In this document: positions 63,903 to 64,000 of the stretch, one piece after another
Position numbering within the stretch: the first letter of the stretch is position 1
How the letters are laid out: each line of letters begins with the position of its first letter
DNA from: Gammaproteobacteria bacterium
GTDB lineage: Bacteria; Pseudomonadota; Gammaproteobacteria; Pseudomonadales; Halieaceae
NCBI GenBank assembly: GCA_030427485.1
Contig: JAUICG010000001.1
Span: 344,628 to 408,627, forward strand
DNA: 64,000 nt
Reading direction: 5' to 3'
Made by a program: the position numbers and the translations under genes
The notes under the pieces: model-generated
Told to the model about the DNA's origin: nothing
The model's input: the letters and a program-made list of their open reading frames with translations, nothing else
The model's database searches: none

Positions 63903-64000
63903 CGGTTGCCCTCCACGATCCAGGTATCCTTGCTGCCGCCGCCCTGGGAGGAGTTGACGACCAGCGAGCCCTTGCCCAGCGCAACCCGTGTCAGTCCGCC
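63899..64000 (-). CDS. Circularly permuted ATP-grasp protein, C-terminal end (partial)
   Basis: Only the last 33 residues lie in the window. They read [29 protein letters not shown], which is the C-terminal signature of the circularly permuted ATP-grasp family; the fused paralogue downstream has GGLTRIGL and SPSKDTWV at the matching place. The stop overlaps the alpha-E start by four bases. The rest of the gene lies beyond the right edge. Confidence 0.85.
   Translation of the reverse strand, partial: GGLTRVALGKGSLVVNSSQGGGSKDTWIVEGNR

Noticed and set aside
1..64000. CRISPR array, rRNA operon or prophage structural genes
   Set aside because: No regularly spaced direct repeats, no rRNA sequence and no capsid, tail or terminase-like proteins were seen.

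Overview
The window is a high-GC chromosomal segment of a gammaproteobacterium. The block rnr-rlmB-rpsF-rpsR-DUF2232-rplI-dnaB is the order known from Pseudomonas and relatives. The neighbouring content (two TonB-dependent receptors, a wax ester synthase/DGAT, a Tat-exported GMC dehydrogenase pair) suggests a marine oligotroph of the Halieaceae/Cellvibrionales type. The genus is an inference, not a reading.

Layout. (1) 1-16.8 kb: an exopolysaccharide locus. A plus-strand run (tyrosine kinase C-terminus, five glycosyltransferases, an EpsG-like polymerase, an ATP-grasp ligase, a ChbG/YdjC deacetylase) converges on a minus-strand operon (UDP-glucuronate 4-epimerase, Ugd, a nucleotidyltransferase-fold protein, a Wzx-like flippase, a hexapeptide acyltransferase). 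galE and a YdcF-like gene follow on the plus strand. (2) 16.9-20.5 kb: a DNA-binding-domain-only AraC protein and a minus-strand run pqqD-like/lemA/M48 metalloprotease. (3) 20.6-33.4 kb: copy 1 of a palindromic repeat, a limonene-epoxide-hydrolase-like protein, two TonB-dependent receptors, a MATE exporter with its TetR regulator, a secreted orphan, a DUF1552 fragment, and a Tat gluconate-dehydrogenase-subunit-3/GMC oxidoreductase pair. (4) 33.4-40.2 kb: a storage-lipid cluster (alpha/beta hydrolase, HAD-PlsC fusion, PlsB, WS/DGAT) that could take glycerol-3-phosphate to triacylglycerol. (5) 40.2-42.1 kb: a small accessory island next to tRNA-Leu(CAG), with mobilisation-gene debris and a self-inhibited Fic AMPylase under a multi-box operator. 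(6) 42.2-55 kb: the rnr-dnaB block, interrupted by copy 2 of the repeat, then two replication-initiation-like proteins (lambda-P-like and a triple-DnaT-domain protein), radA, a PilZ protein and ettA. (7) 55-64 kb: an oxidoreductase and a minus-strand operon of transglutaminases, circularly permuted ATP-grasp and alpha-E proteins, and a DUF2126 amidoligase.

The best candidates for something undescribed are four. First, a ~194-bp palindromic repeat present twice, with 10 of the 30 stem pairs changed between copies and all of them still paired. Second, the triple-DnaT/lambda-P-like pair converging on dnaB. Third, the amidoligase/ATP-grasp/alpha-E operon, which carries its ATP-grasp and alpha-E modules both split and fused. 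Fourth, the operator array over the fic promoter. No CRISPR array, rRNA, intact insertion sequence or replication origin was seen.
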